This document shows, piece by piece, positions 1 through 5,950 of a stretch of 8,752 bases of DNA. Source of the stretch: Kiritimatiellota bacterium (GTDB lineage Bacteria; Verrucomicrobiota; Lentisphaeria; Victivallales; JAADHT01); the NCBI GenBank assembly GCA_013151705.1, contig JAADHT010000047.1:1-8752 (forward strand), in the 5' to 3' direction. A model generated the notes under the pieces. It saw nothing but the letters and a program-made list of their open reading frames with translations, did no database searches and was not told where the DNA came from. Made by a program: the position numbers and the translations under genes. Positions within the stretch are counted from its first letter, which is position 1. Each line of letters starts with the position of its first letter.

Positions 1-80
1 TATGAGCGCGGTTCCCACTGTGAATCCACTATTACGCGATATAAGGAGAAATCGTCTTCAAGGGGCGAAAAGACATTATT

Positions 81-109
81 ACTCTAGCATATAACGGCGG
101 CATTGTCAA
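81..109 (-). promoter_or_regulatory. Sigma70-type promoter reading out of the left edge
   Basis: On the minus strand there is a perfect -35 TTGACA (109-104), a 17-bp spacer and a -10 TAGAGT (86-81) directly preceded by TGC, an extended -10 feature. Transcription would start near 74-75 and run off the left edge. The driven gene would begin near or beyond position 1. A GTG at 18-16 with a weak GGA six bases upstream is one possible start, but too little sequence follows to test it. Confidence 0.5.
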
Positions 110-316
110 TGAGTGCCGCAAATCCCATAAATAATAGTGCTTTCAGTCGCGGCGAATCAATTATTTCTTGCTGATTTTCCGGCTGATTTCATTTATTGAC
201 ATTACTCATTTGCTTGAAACTTAACAATACCCCTCATCACCTCCCATTTTCCAATACGATTACACGCAAATTTCTTTGAAAGCGACTGAAACATCATATT
301 TTTTTCAAAGCAGTGC

Positions 317-345
317 TTGAAAATTGGAGTACACCAATTTATTGT
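317..345 (+). promoter_or_regulatory. Candidate promoter with a dyad filling its spacer
   Basis: TTGAAA (317-322) and TATTGT (340-345) are separated by 17 bp on the plus strand, matching sigma70 consensus at five and four of six positions. The spacer is almost entirely occupied by AATTGGAGTACACCAATT (322-339), an 18-bp dyad in which 16 positions are self-complementary. A regulator bound there would sit between the two promoter hexamers, as MerR-type activators and many repressors do. The predicted start, near 352, is about 390 nt upstream of the amidohydrolase start, so the target could be this gene with a long leader or an unseen short transcript. Confidence 0.4.
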
Positions 346-502
346 AGGATGGGTGTTGAAGTTATGCCATGCCGAGAACAATCTTGTAGCGGGAATGTTC
401 GTTGGTTACTACCATCTCGAACATATATGTGTCAGTTCAAATTATTAAGGCGACACTTTAATATTTGACATAGTCCAACTCGTCTGTTACCTTGTGGCAT
501 GT

Positions 503-531
503 CAAACATTTTTATGTCGAGTTAATATAAT
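503..531 (+). promoter_or_regulatory. Candidate promoter with perfect -10 TATAAT
   Basis: A perfect -10 TATAAT lies at 526-531. At 17-bp spacing the -35 is CAAACA (503-508), matching only three of six consensus positions, so activity would probably need an activator. The -35 overlaps the right arm of the dyad TTTGACAT/ATGTCAAA (464-471/499-506), a plausible operator. This is the closest reasonable promoter to the amidohydrolase, leaving a leader of about 200 nt. Confidence 0.35.
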
Positions 532-548
532 TGGAGCCGGGTTGGTGC

Positions 549-640
549 GTGAACAGTCGAAGCCGGCAGGGGAGAAGGGGATAGTGAACAGTAATGGGAC
601 GCGTGAATAGTGAGGAGTCAGTGCCGAGAGAAGAGTGAAT
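549..640 (+). repeat. Degenerate GTGAAYAGT short repeats
   Basis: GTGAACAGT occurs at 549-557 and 584-592, and GTGAATAGT at 603-611, with a partial GTGAAT at 635-640. They are irregularly spaced in G/A-rich DNA and all lie on one strand. They look like a decayed intergenic repeat rather than protein-coding sequence. I cannot assign them to a named repeat family from one locus. Confidence 0.35.
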
Positions 641-742
641 TGCGCAAAGCAAGCATAACTAGACCCTGTTCGAAAAGGTCTCGCAGCCATGTGGACACTT
701 ATTTCGAGTTTTAGTGTCACGCTATTATCCGAGGGAATGAAT

Positions 743-1792
743 GTGAATCAAAAATGCTATCTTTTCAAGGAGGACCATATTCCTCTAAAGGCCCGGTTCC
801 CGGTGATCGACGCCCATAATCATCTTTGGGGGAACTGGCGGTCGGTGGCGAACATTGTGGAAGTGATGGACGACGTCGGGGTTGAATCATACTGCGATTT
901 GACAGCCAACGTATCTCTGGAGATGCGCGACGGCGGATATCAAATCACTCCAGGGGATATCGATCATTTCCTCACCAATTGCGCCGAGCCTTATCCGGGG
1001 CGGTTCTACTGTTTCACGACTGCGACTTTCGCGGAACCGTACGATAAACCGTTTATTCGCGATTATCGCGAATTCGTCGAGCGGACAATCGAATTGCTTC
1101 ATCGGCACGTCGATATGGGTGCCAAGGGGTTGAAGGTGCTGAAGGAACTCGGTCTGAGATACAGGGATTCGGACGGGAATCTCATAAGATTGAACGACGA
1201 GCGACTTGCTCCGATATGGGAGGCCGCCGGCGATTTGGGAATTCCCGTTCTTATTCACCAAAGCGATCCATACGGATTTTTCGAATCGGTCGTAGAGGAG
1301 AACGAGCATTACGACTCCTTGCTGAAATATCACGATTGGAGTTTTTGCGACCCGAAGTATCCATCAAAATCGGAGTTGTTGAAGCATAGAGACGAGATTG
1401 TGCGGAATCATCCGAACACGATATTCATGCTACCGCATGTCGCGAACTTCGCGGAGAACTTGGAGTATGTCGGGAACTTGATAAACGACAACCCCAATGT
1501 GTATATTGACTTCTCCGCGCGTATCGATGAGTTGGGGCGACAGCCATATTCGTCGCGGAAATTTATGATTGATTATCAAGACAGGATATATTTCGGCGCT
1601 GATCTGCCGGTCTCGCGGGATGTCTACCGATGCTATTTCAGGTTTTTGGAGACATACGACGAGTATTTCATTCCGCCGGACTACGATGGAACGTTTGACA
1701 GATTCAGATGGCGCATTTATGGTTTGGGGCTGCCGGACGATGTTTTGAAGAAGATTTATCACGAGAATATTCAAAGGATTATTACAATGTAG
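743..1792 (+). CDS. Amidohydrolase family protein (TIM-barrel metal-dependent hydrolase)
   Basis: Cytoplasmic metal-dependent hydrolase of the amidohydrolase-2 type (the family including ACMSD-like decarboxylases); the substrate is unknown. The GTG start gives 349 residues. Visible metal-site candidates are the first-strand HxH in VIDAHNHLW (His25, His27), His172 in VLIHQSDP, His232 in MLPHVAN and Asp287 in YFGADLP. GAKGLKVLKELGLR (around 127-138), WSFCDPKYPS and SARIDELGRQPYSSRKF are conserved in a subgroup common in Planctomycetes and Acidobacteria, from memory. I chose GTG at 743 because GAGGGA (731-736) stands six bases before it. ATG 737 lies immediately after GAGGGA, and ATG 689 would add a poorly conserved N-terminus. 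There is no signal peptide. The gene stands alone on the plus strand, convergent with prfB and separated from it by the epimerase remnant. The hydrolase class is secure; the exact reaction is not. Confidence 0.88.
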   Translation: MNQKCYLFKEDHIPLKARFPVIDAHNHLWGNWRSVANIVEVMDDVGVESYCDLTANVSLEMRDGGYQITPGDIDHFLTNCAEPYPGRFYCFTTATFAEPYDKPFIRDYREFVERTIELLHRHVDMGAKGLKVLKELGLRYRDSDGNLIRLNDERLAPIWEAAGDLGIPVLIHQSDPYGFFESVVEENEHYDSLLKYHDWSFCDPKYPSKSELLKHRDEIVRNHPNTIFMLPHVANFAENLEYVGNLINDNPNVYIDFSARIDELGRQPYSSRKFMIDYQDRIYFGADLPVSRDVYRCYFRFLETYDEYFIPPDYDGTFDRFRWRIYGLGLPDDVLKKIYHENIQRIITM

Positions 1793-1799
1793 CTCGGGC

Positions 1800-1833
1800 G
1801 TCCCGCCCGCCATAGCCTTGGCGGCGGCGGGAC
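1800..1833. terminator. Strong GC hairpin just after the amidohydrolase stop
   Basis: GTCCCGCC (1800-1807) pairs with GGCGGGAC (1826-1833). The inner CGCC (1808-1811) pairs with GGCG (1820-1823), leaving a two-base bulge and an 8-nt loop. The hairpin starts eight bases after the TAG stop, where a terminator is expected. No T-run follows it on either strand, so it may instead be a REP-like repeat or an mRNA-stabilising stem. Confidence 0.4.
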
Positions 1834-1863
1834 ACGGTCGGCGAAACGGCCTTGCTGGCGGGG

Positions 1864-1925
1864 TCTTGATTCGGCGTTCAATGTTCAGTTTTTCTTGATT
1901 CGAACTTTGAACATCGAACATCGAA
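1864..1925. repeat. Compound repeat: direct TCTTGATTCG pair plus GTTC/GAAC inverted repeat
   Basis: TCTTGATTCG occurs twice, at 1864-1873 and 1893-1902, offset by 29 bp. GTTCAATGTTCA (1876-1887) faces TGAACATCGAAC (1908-1919) with one mismatch in 12, and the right arm continues as another ATCGAA copy (1920-1925). Intergenic strings of this GAACATCGAAC kind recur in some PVC-type genomes in my recollection. Whether this one is dispersed cannot be seen from a single window. Confidence 0.45.
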
Positions 1926-1972
1926 TGGGGAGAGAGGAGCTGAAGGTTTACCAGCATCGGGTGGGGCGGAAA

Positions 1973-2001
1973 TTCCAGAGCCCGGGGTAGAGCCCCTGGA
2001 A
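1973..2001. repeat. Hairpin TTCCAG...CTGGAA within the intergenic repeat block
   Basis: TTCCAG (1973-1978) is perfectly complementary to CTGGAA (1996-2001), and GGGG (1984-1987) can pair with CCCC (1993-1996, sharing one base with the outer arm). AGAGCCC is itself repeated within it (1977-1983 and 1989-1995 as TAGAGCC-like sequence). The stretch between the amidohydrolase and the epimerase remnant (1793-2056) has stops in all useful frames and holds only these hairpins. Confidence 0.35.
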
Positions 2002-2056
2002 CCGGAATTCCCAGTCCCAAAGAGCGCTGTAAGCGTGAAACAACGAGGGAAGCCGC

Positions 2057-2323
2057 ATGGACAATCGCTTCTCGATAACGTTCAAATCCGGATTGAGTTT
2101 GGATGTGGAGTTTCCCGCGCGCCTTTTCCCGTCTTTGGGTGTTTGGTGGAACAATTCCGGTCATTCGAACGAGAAAGGCCTCAGTCGAAGCGAATTCGCC
2201 ATTGAGCCGATTCCAGGCTCCGACGCGTTTCTTTCAAACGCGGCATCCGAGGGAAACGCTTTGCGGGTGCCGCCGCGGTCCTCATTGCGATGGAGCGTTG
2301 TCTGGCGGGTGAGGCTGGACTGA
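2057..2323 (+). pseudogene. C-terminal remnant of an aldose-epimerase (galactose mutarotase)-like protein
   Basis: This 88-codon open frame reads like the last quarter of a galactose-mutarotase-superfamily protein. FPSLGVWWNN (residues 24-33) matches the family's usual PYLGIWxN-GG strand, EFAIEPIPGSDAFL (46-59) matches the ALEPCTG-type loop, and VPPRSSLRWSVVWRV (71-85) matches the usual closing beta strands. These matches are from memory. Complete family members are about 270-350 residues, so the catalytic N-terminal part is missing. In-frame stops lie upstream within 1931-2056 and I could not recover the missing part in other frames. GAGGGA (2045-2050) with a six-base spacer precedes the ATG, so a short product might still be made. 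It is followed ten bases later by a long inverted repeat that looks like its original terminator. Confidence 0.5.
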
Positions 2324-2332
2324 CTCTTATTA

Positions 2333-2379
2333 TTCAATTCGTTTCACTATCGCTGAAGCGAAATTCGAAACGAATTGAA
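2333..2379. terminator. 13-bp perfect inverted repeat between remnant and prfB ends
   Basis: TTCAATTCGTTTC (2333-2345) and GAAACGAATTGAA (2367-2379) are perfectly complementary. The loop contains a smaller stem, CGCT (2351-2354) with AGCG (2357-2360). It lies ten bases past the stop of the epimerase remnant and about 110 bases past the prfB stop on the other strand, so it could serve both convergent transcripts. There is no clear T-run on either side, so termination is inferred only from position and stem length. I see nothing else in 2380-2490. Confidence 0.4.
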
Positions 2380-2490
2380 CCGTCGCGCGGTCGTTCAGGC
2401 TTTTGCAAATGGCTCACTGGTTTATCTTTTCATTCCAAGGTTGAGAAGCTCGAAAGACAAATTTTTCCATCAGTGTTCGAATGGCGTGGC

Positions 2491-3591
2491 CTATTCCCGC
2501 GAGCTTCGCAGCCAAGCCTCGGCGAACTGGTCGATGTCGCCGTCGAGCACGGCCGCCGTGTTTCCCGTCTCCACGCCGGTTCGCAGATCCTTCACCATTT
2601 GATATGGATGTAGAACGTAGGAGCGTATCTGGTTGCCCCACCCCATTTCACTCTTCTCTCCGCGGATGGCGTCGGCCTCTTTTCTACGCTCCTCCTCCTC
2701 TCGCTCGAAGAGTTTCGCTTTCAGCATTTTCATCGCCGTGGAGCGGTTTTTATGCTGCGAGCGCTCCGCCTGGCAGGAGACGATTATTCCGCTTGGAATA
2801 TGGGTTATCCGTATGGCGCTGTCGGTCGTGTTCACATGCTGTCCTCCAGCGCCGCTGGATCGAAATGTGTCGACTCGCAGATCCTTCTCGTCGATTTCGA
2901 TGTCTATGTCGTCGGAGAGTTCCGGAAAGACATCCACCGACGCGAACGAGGTGTGGCGCCGCGAGTTGCTGTCGAAGGGGGATATTCGGACAAGTCTGTG
3001 GACTCCCTTCTCAGCTTTGAGATAGCCGTACGCGAAATCTCCGGAGACGAGCATCGTGACGCTTTTCAATCCCGCTTCGTCGCCCGCTTGCGAATCGATG
3101 GTTGAGCATTGATAGCCGCGGCGTTCGAACCAGCGCCGATACATCCGGGAAAGCATTCCGGCCCAGTCGCAGGACTCCGTTCCGCCGGCTCCGGCGTGAA
3201 TGGAGAAATACGCGTTGTTGGAGTCGAATCTCTCCGAAAGAAAACTCAACAGCTCCATCCTTTCGAGTTTGACGGATATTTTTTTCCATTCAGCGTCCGC
3301 TTCGGGCAGCATCTCCTCGTCGTCCGACTCCATGATCAACTCGGCCAATGCGGCGAAATCCTCCACCGCGGCGCGCATTTCGTTAAACGGAGCCACAATG
3401 TTCTTGCATTTGCTCAATTCCGCCATGATCTCTCGGGCTTTTTCTTTTTTGTCCCAGAAATCCGGAGCCGACATCTCCTTCTCGATGTTCTCCATCTCCA
3501 GCCGACGCTCGTCGACTTTGAGGAAGTTCCTCAATTGATCTATTCGCTCCGAGGCTTCTCTCGCTTGGGTTTTAAGTTCCTCTATCGTCAT
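2491..3591 (-). CDS. prfB: Peptide chain release factor 2 (RF2), without programmed frameshift
   Basis: RF2 recognises UGA and UAA stop codons in the ribosomal A site and triggers peptidyl-tRNA hydrolysis. From ATG 3591 the protein has 366 residues. The stop-codon-reading tripeptide SPF is at 204-206 and the catalytic GGQ at 249-251 in SSGAGGQHVNTTDSA, one residue off the E. coli positions. This offset supports the chosen start, as does AAAGGA (3605-3600) eight bases upstream. The ATGs at 3597 and 3654 are in frame but would be worse spaced or add an atypical extension. At the usual frameshift site the sequence reads CTC AAA (3522-3517) inside LRNFLKVDERR, with no in-frame UGA. A TATAAG -10-like box (3665-3660) lies upstream with only a weak -35. 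The gene is 150 nt downstream of the second permease and may be co-transcribed with it. Confidence 0.96.
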   Translation of the reverse strand: MTIEELKTQAREASERIDQLRNFLKVDERRLEMENIEKEMSAPDFWDKKEKAREIMAELSKCKNIVAPFNEMRAAVEDFAALAELIMESDDEEMLPEADAEWKKISVKLERMELLSFLSERFDSNNAYFSIHAGAGGTESCDWAGMLSRMYRRWFERRGYQCSTIDSQAGDEAGLKSVTMLVSGDFAYGYLKAEKGVHRLVRISPFDSNSRRHTSFASVDVFPELSDDIDIEIDEKDLRVDTFRSSGAGGQHVNTTDSAIRITHIPSGIIVSCQAERSQHKNRSTAMKMLKAKLFEREEEERRKEADAIRGEKSEMGWGNQIRSYVLHPYQMVKDLRTGVETGNTAAVLDGDIDQFAEAWLRSSRE

Positions 3592-3741
3592 ATCCATAAT
3601 CCTTTGGTCGCTGTTTGCAAGCCGCTGAACGAAGACGGGAGGAAGATACACCATTGAACCTTATAATGCAAGACTCCACTGCTATCCATAGTTGCAAAAC
3701 CGCGGATAATGTCATAGCTGCCAGAGCTTTACTCGCTGGGG

Positions 3742-5010
3742 CTAGAAATAGCGAAGCCACATGTAGACGACGGCGATTATCAGCGATTGTATGGTGAAGG
3801 GCACTCCGTATTTGAGGAATGTGGCGAAGGTTATCGGATACCCGTTTCTGGCTCCGATTTTTGACGCGACAACGTTGGCGGAAGCGCCGATCAGAGTGCC
3901 GTTCCCTCCAAGGCAGGCTCCCAAAGCCAACGCCCAGAAAAGTGGATGCGCGCCGGTGGCTTCGCCGCCGGAATGCGTGATGAGTTTCTGCACTAAAGGA
4001 GTCATTGCGATGACGAAGGGGATATTGTCGAGAATAGCCGAAAAGAACGCGCTGCCGCATAACACGATCACCGCGGTCAAAAACATATTGTCCCCGCAAA
4101 CTCCGAGCATGAATTTAGCTAGAAGTTCAATCACGCCGTTTTGTTCCAACGCTCCAATCATTATAAAGAGTCCGATGAAAAACAATATGGCATCCCACTC
4201 CACCACCTTCAGCATATTTTCCGTGTGCGATTTGCAGACGAGCAACATCACGCACATTCCGGCCAGCGCCACAATCCCAGGCTCAATTTCTAAATTGTGG
4301 TGAATGAAAAAACCCGCGAAAATCGCGAGGAAGACTAATAGGGATCTTCTCATTTTTCGAGCGTCTCTTATCGCGAGTTTTGGATATGAATTCCTGACGC
4401 GCTCCTTGATGTGGTCTGGAACTTGAAGATGCTTTCTCATAAGAATCACGGAGGTTATCGTGAAAACGACCGCGATTATCGCGACACCCGGGCTGAGATT
4501 GACAAGAAAATCCATAAATGTCAAACGGGCGGTCGAGCCGATGATTATGTTTGGAGGGTCGCCGATTAAGGTGGCCGTGCCGCCGATATTGGACGCTATG
4601 GCCTCCAAAATCAGGAACGGCAGGGTTGGGATCTCAAGCAATTGGGTTATCAGTATAGTGACGGGAGCTAGGAGAATGATCGTGGTCACGTTGTCAAGCA
4701 GAGCCGAGAAGAGCATCGTCACCACGAGCATCGCCACTAGAATTTTGACGGCGTCGCCTTTCATCAGCTTGGCGACGAATATCGCCACCCACTCGAAGAA
4801 ACCCGTTTCAGCGAGCACTCCCACGCAGGTCATCATGCCGATTAAAAGAAAGATGACGTTGAGATCTATCGACTCGACCGCCTGGTCGAAGGACACCAAA
4901 CCGAACGCTATGACCGCCACCGCTCCGAGAAGGGCGGCGATGGATTTCTCCATCTTCTCCGTGGCTATGAAAAAATAGGCTATCAGAAATATTGCTATCG
5001 AAGCTATCAT
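3742..5010 (-). CDS. ArsB/NhaD-type permease (SLC13/ion-transporter superfamily), copy 1
   Basis: Polytopic inner-membrane transporter of 422 residues, hydrophobic throughout, with roughly ten to twelve membrane segments. It shows the two-fold internal repeat of the ArsB/NhaD/P-protein group. The first half carries ALLDNVTT (103-110) and GGTATLIGDPPN (143-154); the second carries AILDNIPF (325-332) and LGGNGTLIGASANV (367-380). These re-entrant motifs form the ion and substrate site in the superfamily. Family members export arsenite, exchange Na+/H+ or move anions, and the sequence does not decide among these. No arsenic-resistance genes are nearby. A polar stretch around 195-222 (including VPDHIKERVRNSYP) separates the halves on the cytoplasmic side. 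The gene starts three bases after the stop of the preceding EIIA-CBS gene and has only a weak SD, which suggests translational coupling and a functional partnership. Confidence 0.9.
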   Translation of the reverse strand: MIASIAIFLIAYFFIATEKMEKSIAALLGAVAVIAFGLVSFDQAVESIDLNVIFLLIGMMTCVGVLAETGFFEWVAIFVAKLMKGDAVKILVAMLVVTMLFSALLDNVTTIILLAPVTILITQLLEIPTLPFLILEAIASNIGGTATLIGDPPNIIIGSTARLTFMDFLVNLSPGVAIIAVVFTITSVILMRKHLQVPDHIKERVRNSYPKLAIRDARKMRRSLLVFLAIFAGFFIHHNLEIEPGIVALAGMCVMLLVCKSHTENMLKVVEWDAILFFIGLFIMIGALEQNGVIELLAKFMLGVCGDNMFLTAVIVLCGSAFFSAILDNIPFVIAMTPLVQKLITHSGGEATGAHPLFWALALGACLGGNGTLIGASANVVASKIGARNGYPITFATFLKYGVPFTIQSLIIAVVYMWLRYF

Positions 5011-5013
5011 TTG

Positions 5014-5934
5014 TTATCTCGCGATTATTATTTTGTCGATTATGCTGTATCTATCCAGTATCCCGCGGAGTTTCCCGTCGTCCGTCAACACGTACAACGT
5101 CTCTTTGCGTTTGACCGTCATCTCGAAGATGATCTCCATCAACGTGGCGTCTGATGAAACGATCAGATCCTCTCGGTTTTTCCGCGACAGCAATTCCGAT
5201 ACGGGTAGTGTCTTTTCCACGTTGAAATACTTTTCGAAAGGATCCATATGTTTGACGAAAGAGATGACATGAAGGCTGTTGAAGAAATCCGGGAGGCCGT
5301 AAGAGAACAAATCAAAGCAGGATATTTCGCCGTGAAACGTTTTGGAGTCGTCCATCACAGGGAGCGAATCTATGTGGTTCCTATGGAGCTCTCGAGCCGC
5401 CGCGTAGGCCGAGCAGTCGGGGTTTATGCTGGCGGTGACCGGGCGCGTTATGTCTTTGGCGGTGATTTCGTAATCGACTTCGATACCGCTGCTCTCTATT
5501 GTTTTCCATATGGAGTTTTCGTTCTCCCCCGCGAGAATGGCGGCCCGTCTTTCGGCATCCGAAAGCAGTTGTACAATGGCGGCGCGGGTCTTAAGAAGCT
5601 CGTTTGGTTTCGCATGGTCGACGAGCGTCATAACTATGAAATGCGCCGGTTTTCCGTCAAGGGATTCGAATTCCATGCCTTTCTTGGATATTCCCAGCAG
5701 AATGTGGATTTTCATCAACCCGGAAAGTCTGGCGTGAGGAAACGCCATTCCTTCTCCCAACCCGGTGCTTTGTTCCGATTCGCGATTCAAGAGCTCGTCG
5801 AGAATCATATCCTTTCCGACATCCTCCGCTGACAGATCGCAGCGCTCCAACATTCCGCTAATGACATTTCGTTTGGTTCCTCCCTTCAAATCCGCAATCA
5901 GATATTCGGGGCGCAGCAGTTGAGAAAGTTTCAT
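5014..5934 (-). CDS. PTS EIIA-like domain fused to a CBS pair, copy 1
   Basis: Soluble 306-residue protein with two parts. Residues about 5-150 form a PTS EIIA type-2 (PtsN/fructose/mannitol-like) domain. The phospho-acceptor His67 lies in GLGEGMAFPHARL, and SKKGMEFESLDGKPAHFIVM is the typical strand region after it. Residues about 155-306 form two CBS motifs, DSLPVMDDSKTFHGEI (189-204) and ETLYVLTDDGKLRGIL (278-293), which in other proteins bind adenine nucleotides. They are separated by a linker with HMDPFEKYFNVEKTLPVSELL. The second histidine expected near residue 113 of EIIA domains is not visible. A regulatory role on the coupled permease is inferred from gene order. The start follows the preceding permease stop by 16 nt with only a weak GGA SD; ATGGAACGAAAATGA overlaps the start, so reinitiation is possible. 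Confidence 0.88.
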   Translation of the reverse strand: MKLSQLLRPEYLIADLKGGTKRNVISGMLERCDLSAEDVGKDMILDELLNRESEQSTGLGEGMAFPHARLSGLMKIHILLGISKKGMEFESLDGKPAHFIVMTLVDHAKPNELLKTRAAIVQLLSDAERRAAILAGENENSIWKTIESSGIEVDYEITAKDITRPVTASINPDCSAYAAARELHRNHIDSLPVMDDSKTFHGEISCFDLFSYGLPDFFNSLHVISFVKHMDPFEKYFNVEKTLPVSELLSRKNREDLIVSSDATLMEIIFEMTVKRKETLYVLTDDGKLRGILDRYSIIDKIIIAR

Positions 5935-5950
5935 TTTCGTTCCATTAGGG

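Larger units (their letters stand above)
1..742. other. Long non-coding regulatory region upstream of the amidohydrolase gene
   Basis: I see no convincing coding region or recognisable RNA gene here. The stretch is AT-richer than the rest of the window up to about 535. It carries several promoter-like sites and many short dyads: CTTTGAAA/TTTCAAAG (274-281/303-310), AATTGG/CCAATT (322-327/334-339), ATGTTCG/CGAACAT (395-401/418-424), the 10-bp palindrome ACATATATGT (421-430) and TTTGACAT/ATGTCAAA (464-471/499-506). From about 536 to 660 the base composition changes to G/A-rich DNA with degenerate GTGAAYAGT copies. The region lies between divergent units: a promoter at 81-109 reads left and the amidohydrolase reads right. 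Confidence 0.6.

Noticed and set aside
364..468. A 34-codon open frame starting MPCREQSCSG just after the dyad promoter
   Set aside because: Weak ribosome binding site, no recognisable features, and length within chance expectation; possible leader peptide but unsupported.
491..515. Sigma54-like TGGCAT box
   Set aside because: The GG of a -24 element is present but the spaced TTGC -12 element is not.
689..742. ATG at 689 as the amidohydrolase start
   Set aside because: The extension is not typical of the family and its AAGG is ten bases away; GTG 743 has GAGGGA at ideal spacing. Start choice remains moderately uncertain.
1430..2164. A 244-codon open frame on the minus strand
   Set aside because: It runs antisense through the 3' part of the amidohydrolase gene and then across hairpin repeats and the epimerase remnant; its translation has no recognisable domain and the composition of a shadow frame.
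3660..3665. Independent prfB promoter with -10 TATAAG
   Set aside because: No -35 hexamer matching more than two of six positions at acceptable spacing; kept only as a remark in the prfB entry.
3721..3739. Hairpin between permease copy 1 and prfB as a terminator
   Set aside because: The stem (CCAG/CTGG plus two pairs across a bulge) is short and has no T-run, so it does not establish that prfB is a separate transcription unit.
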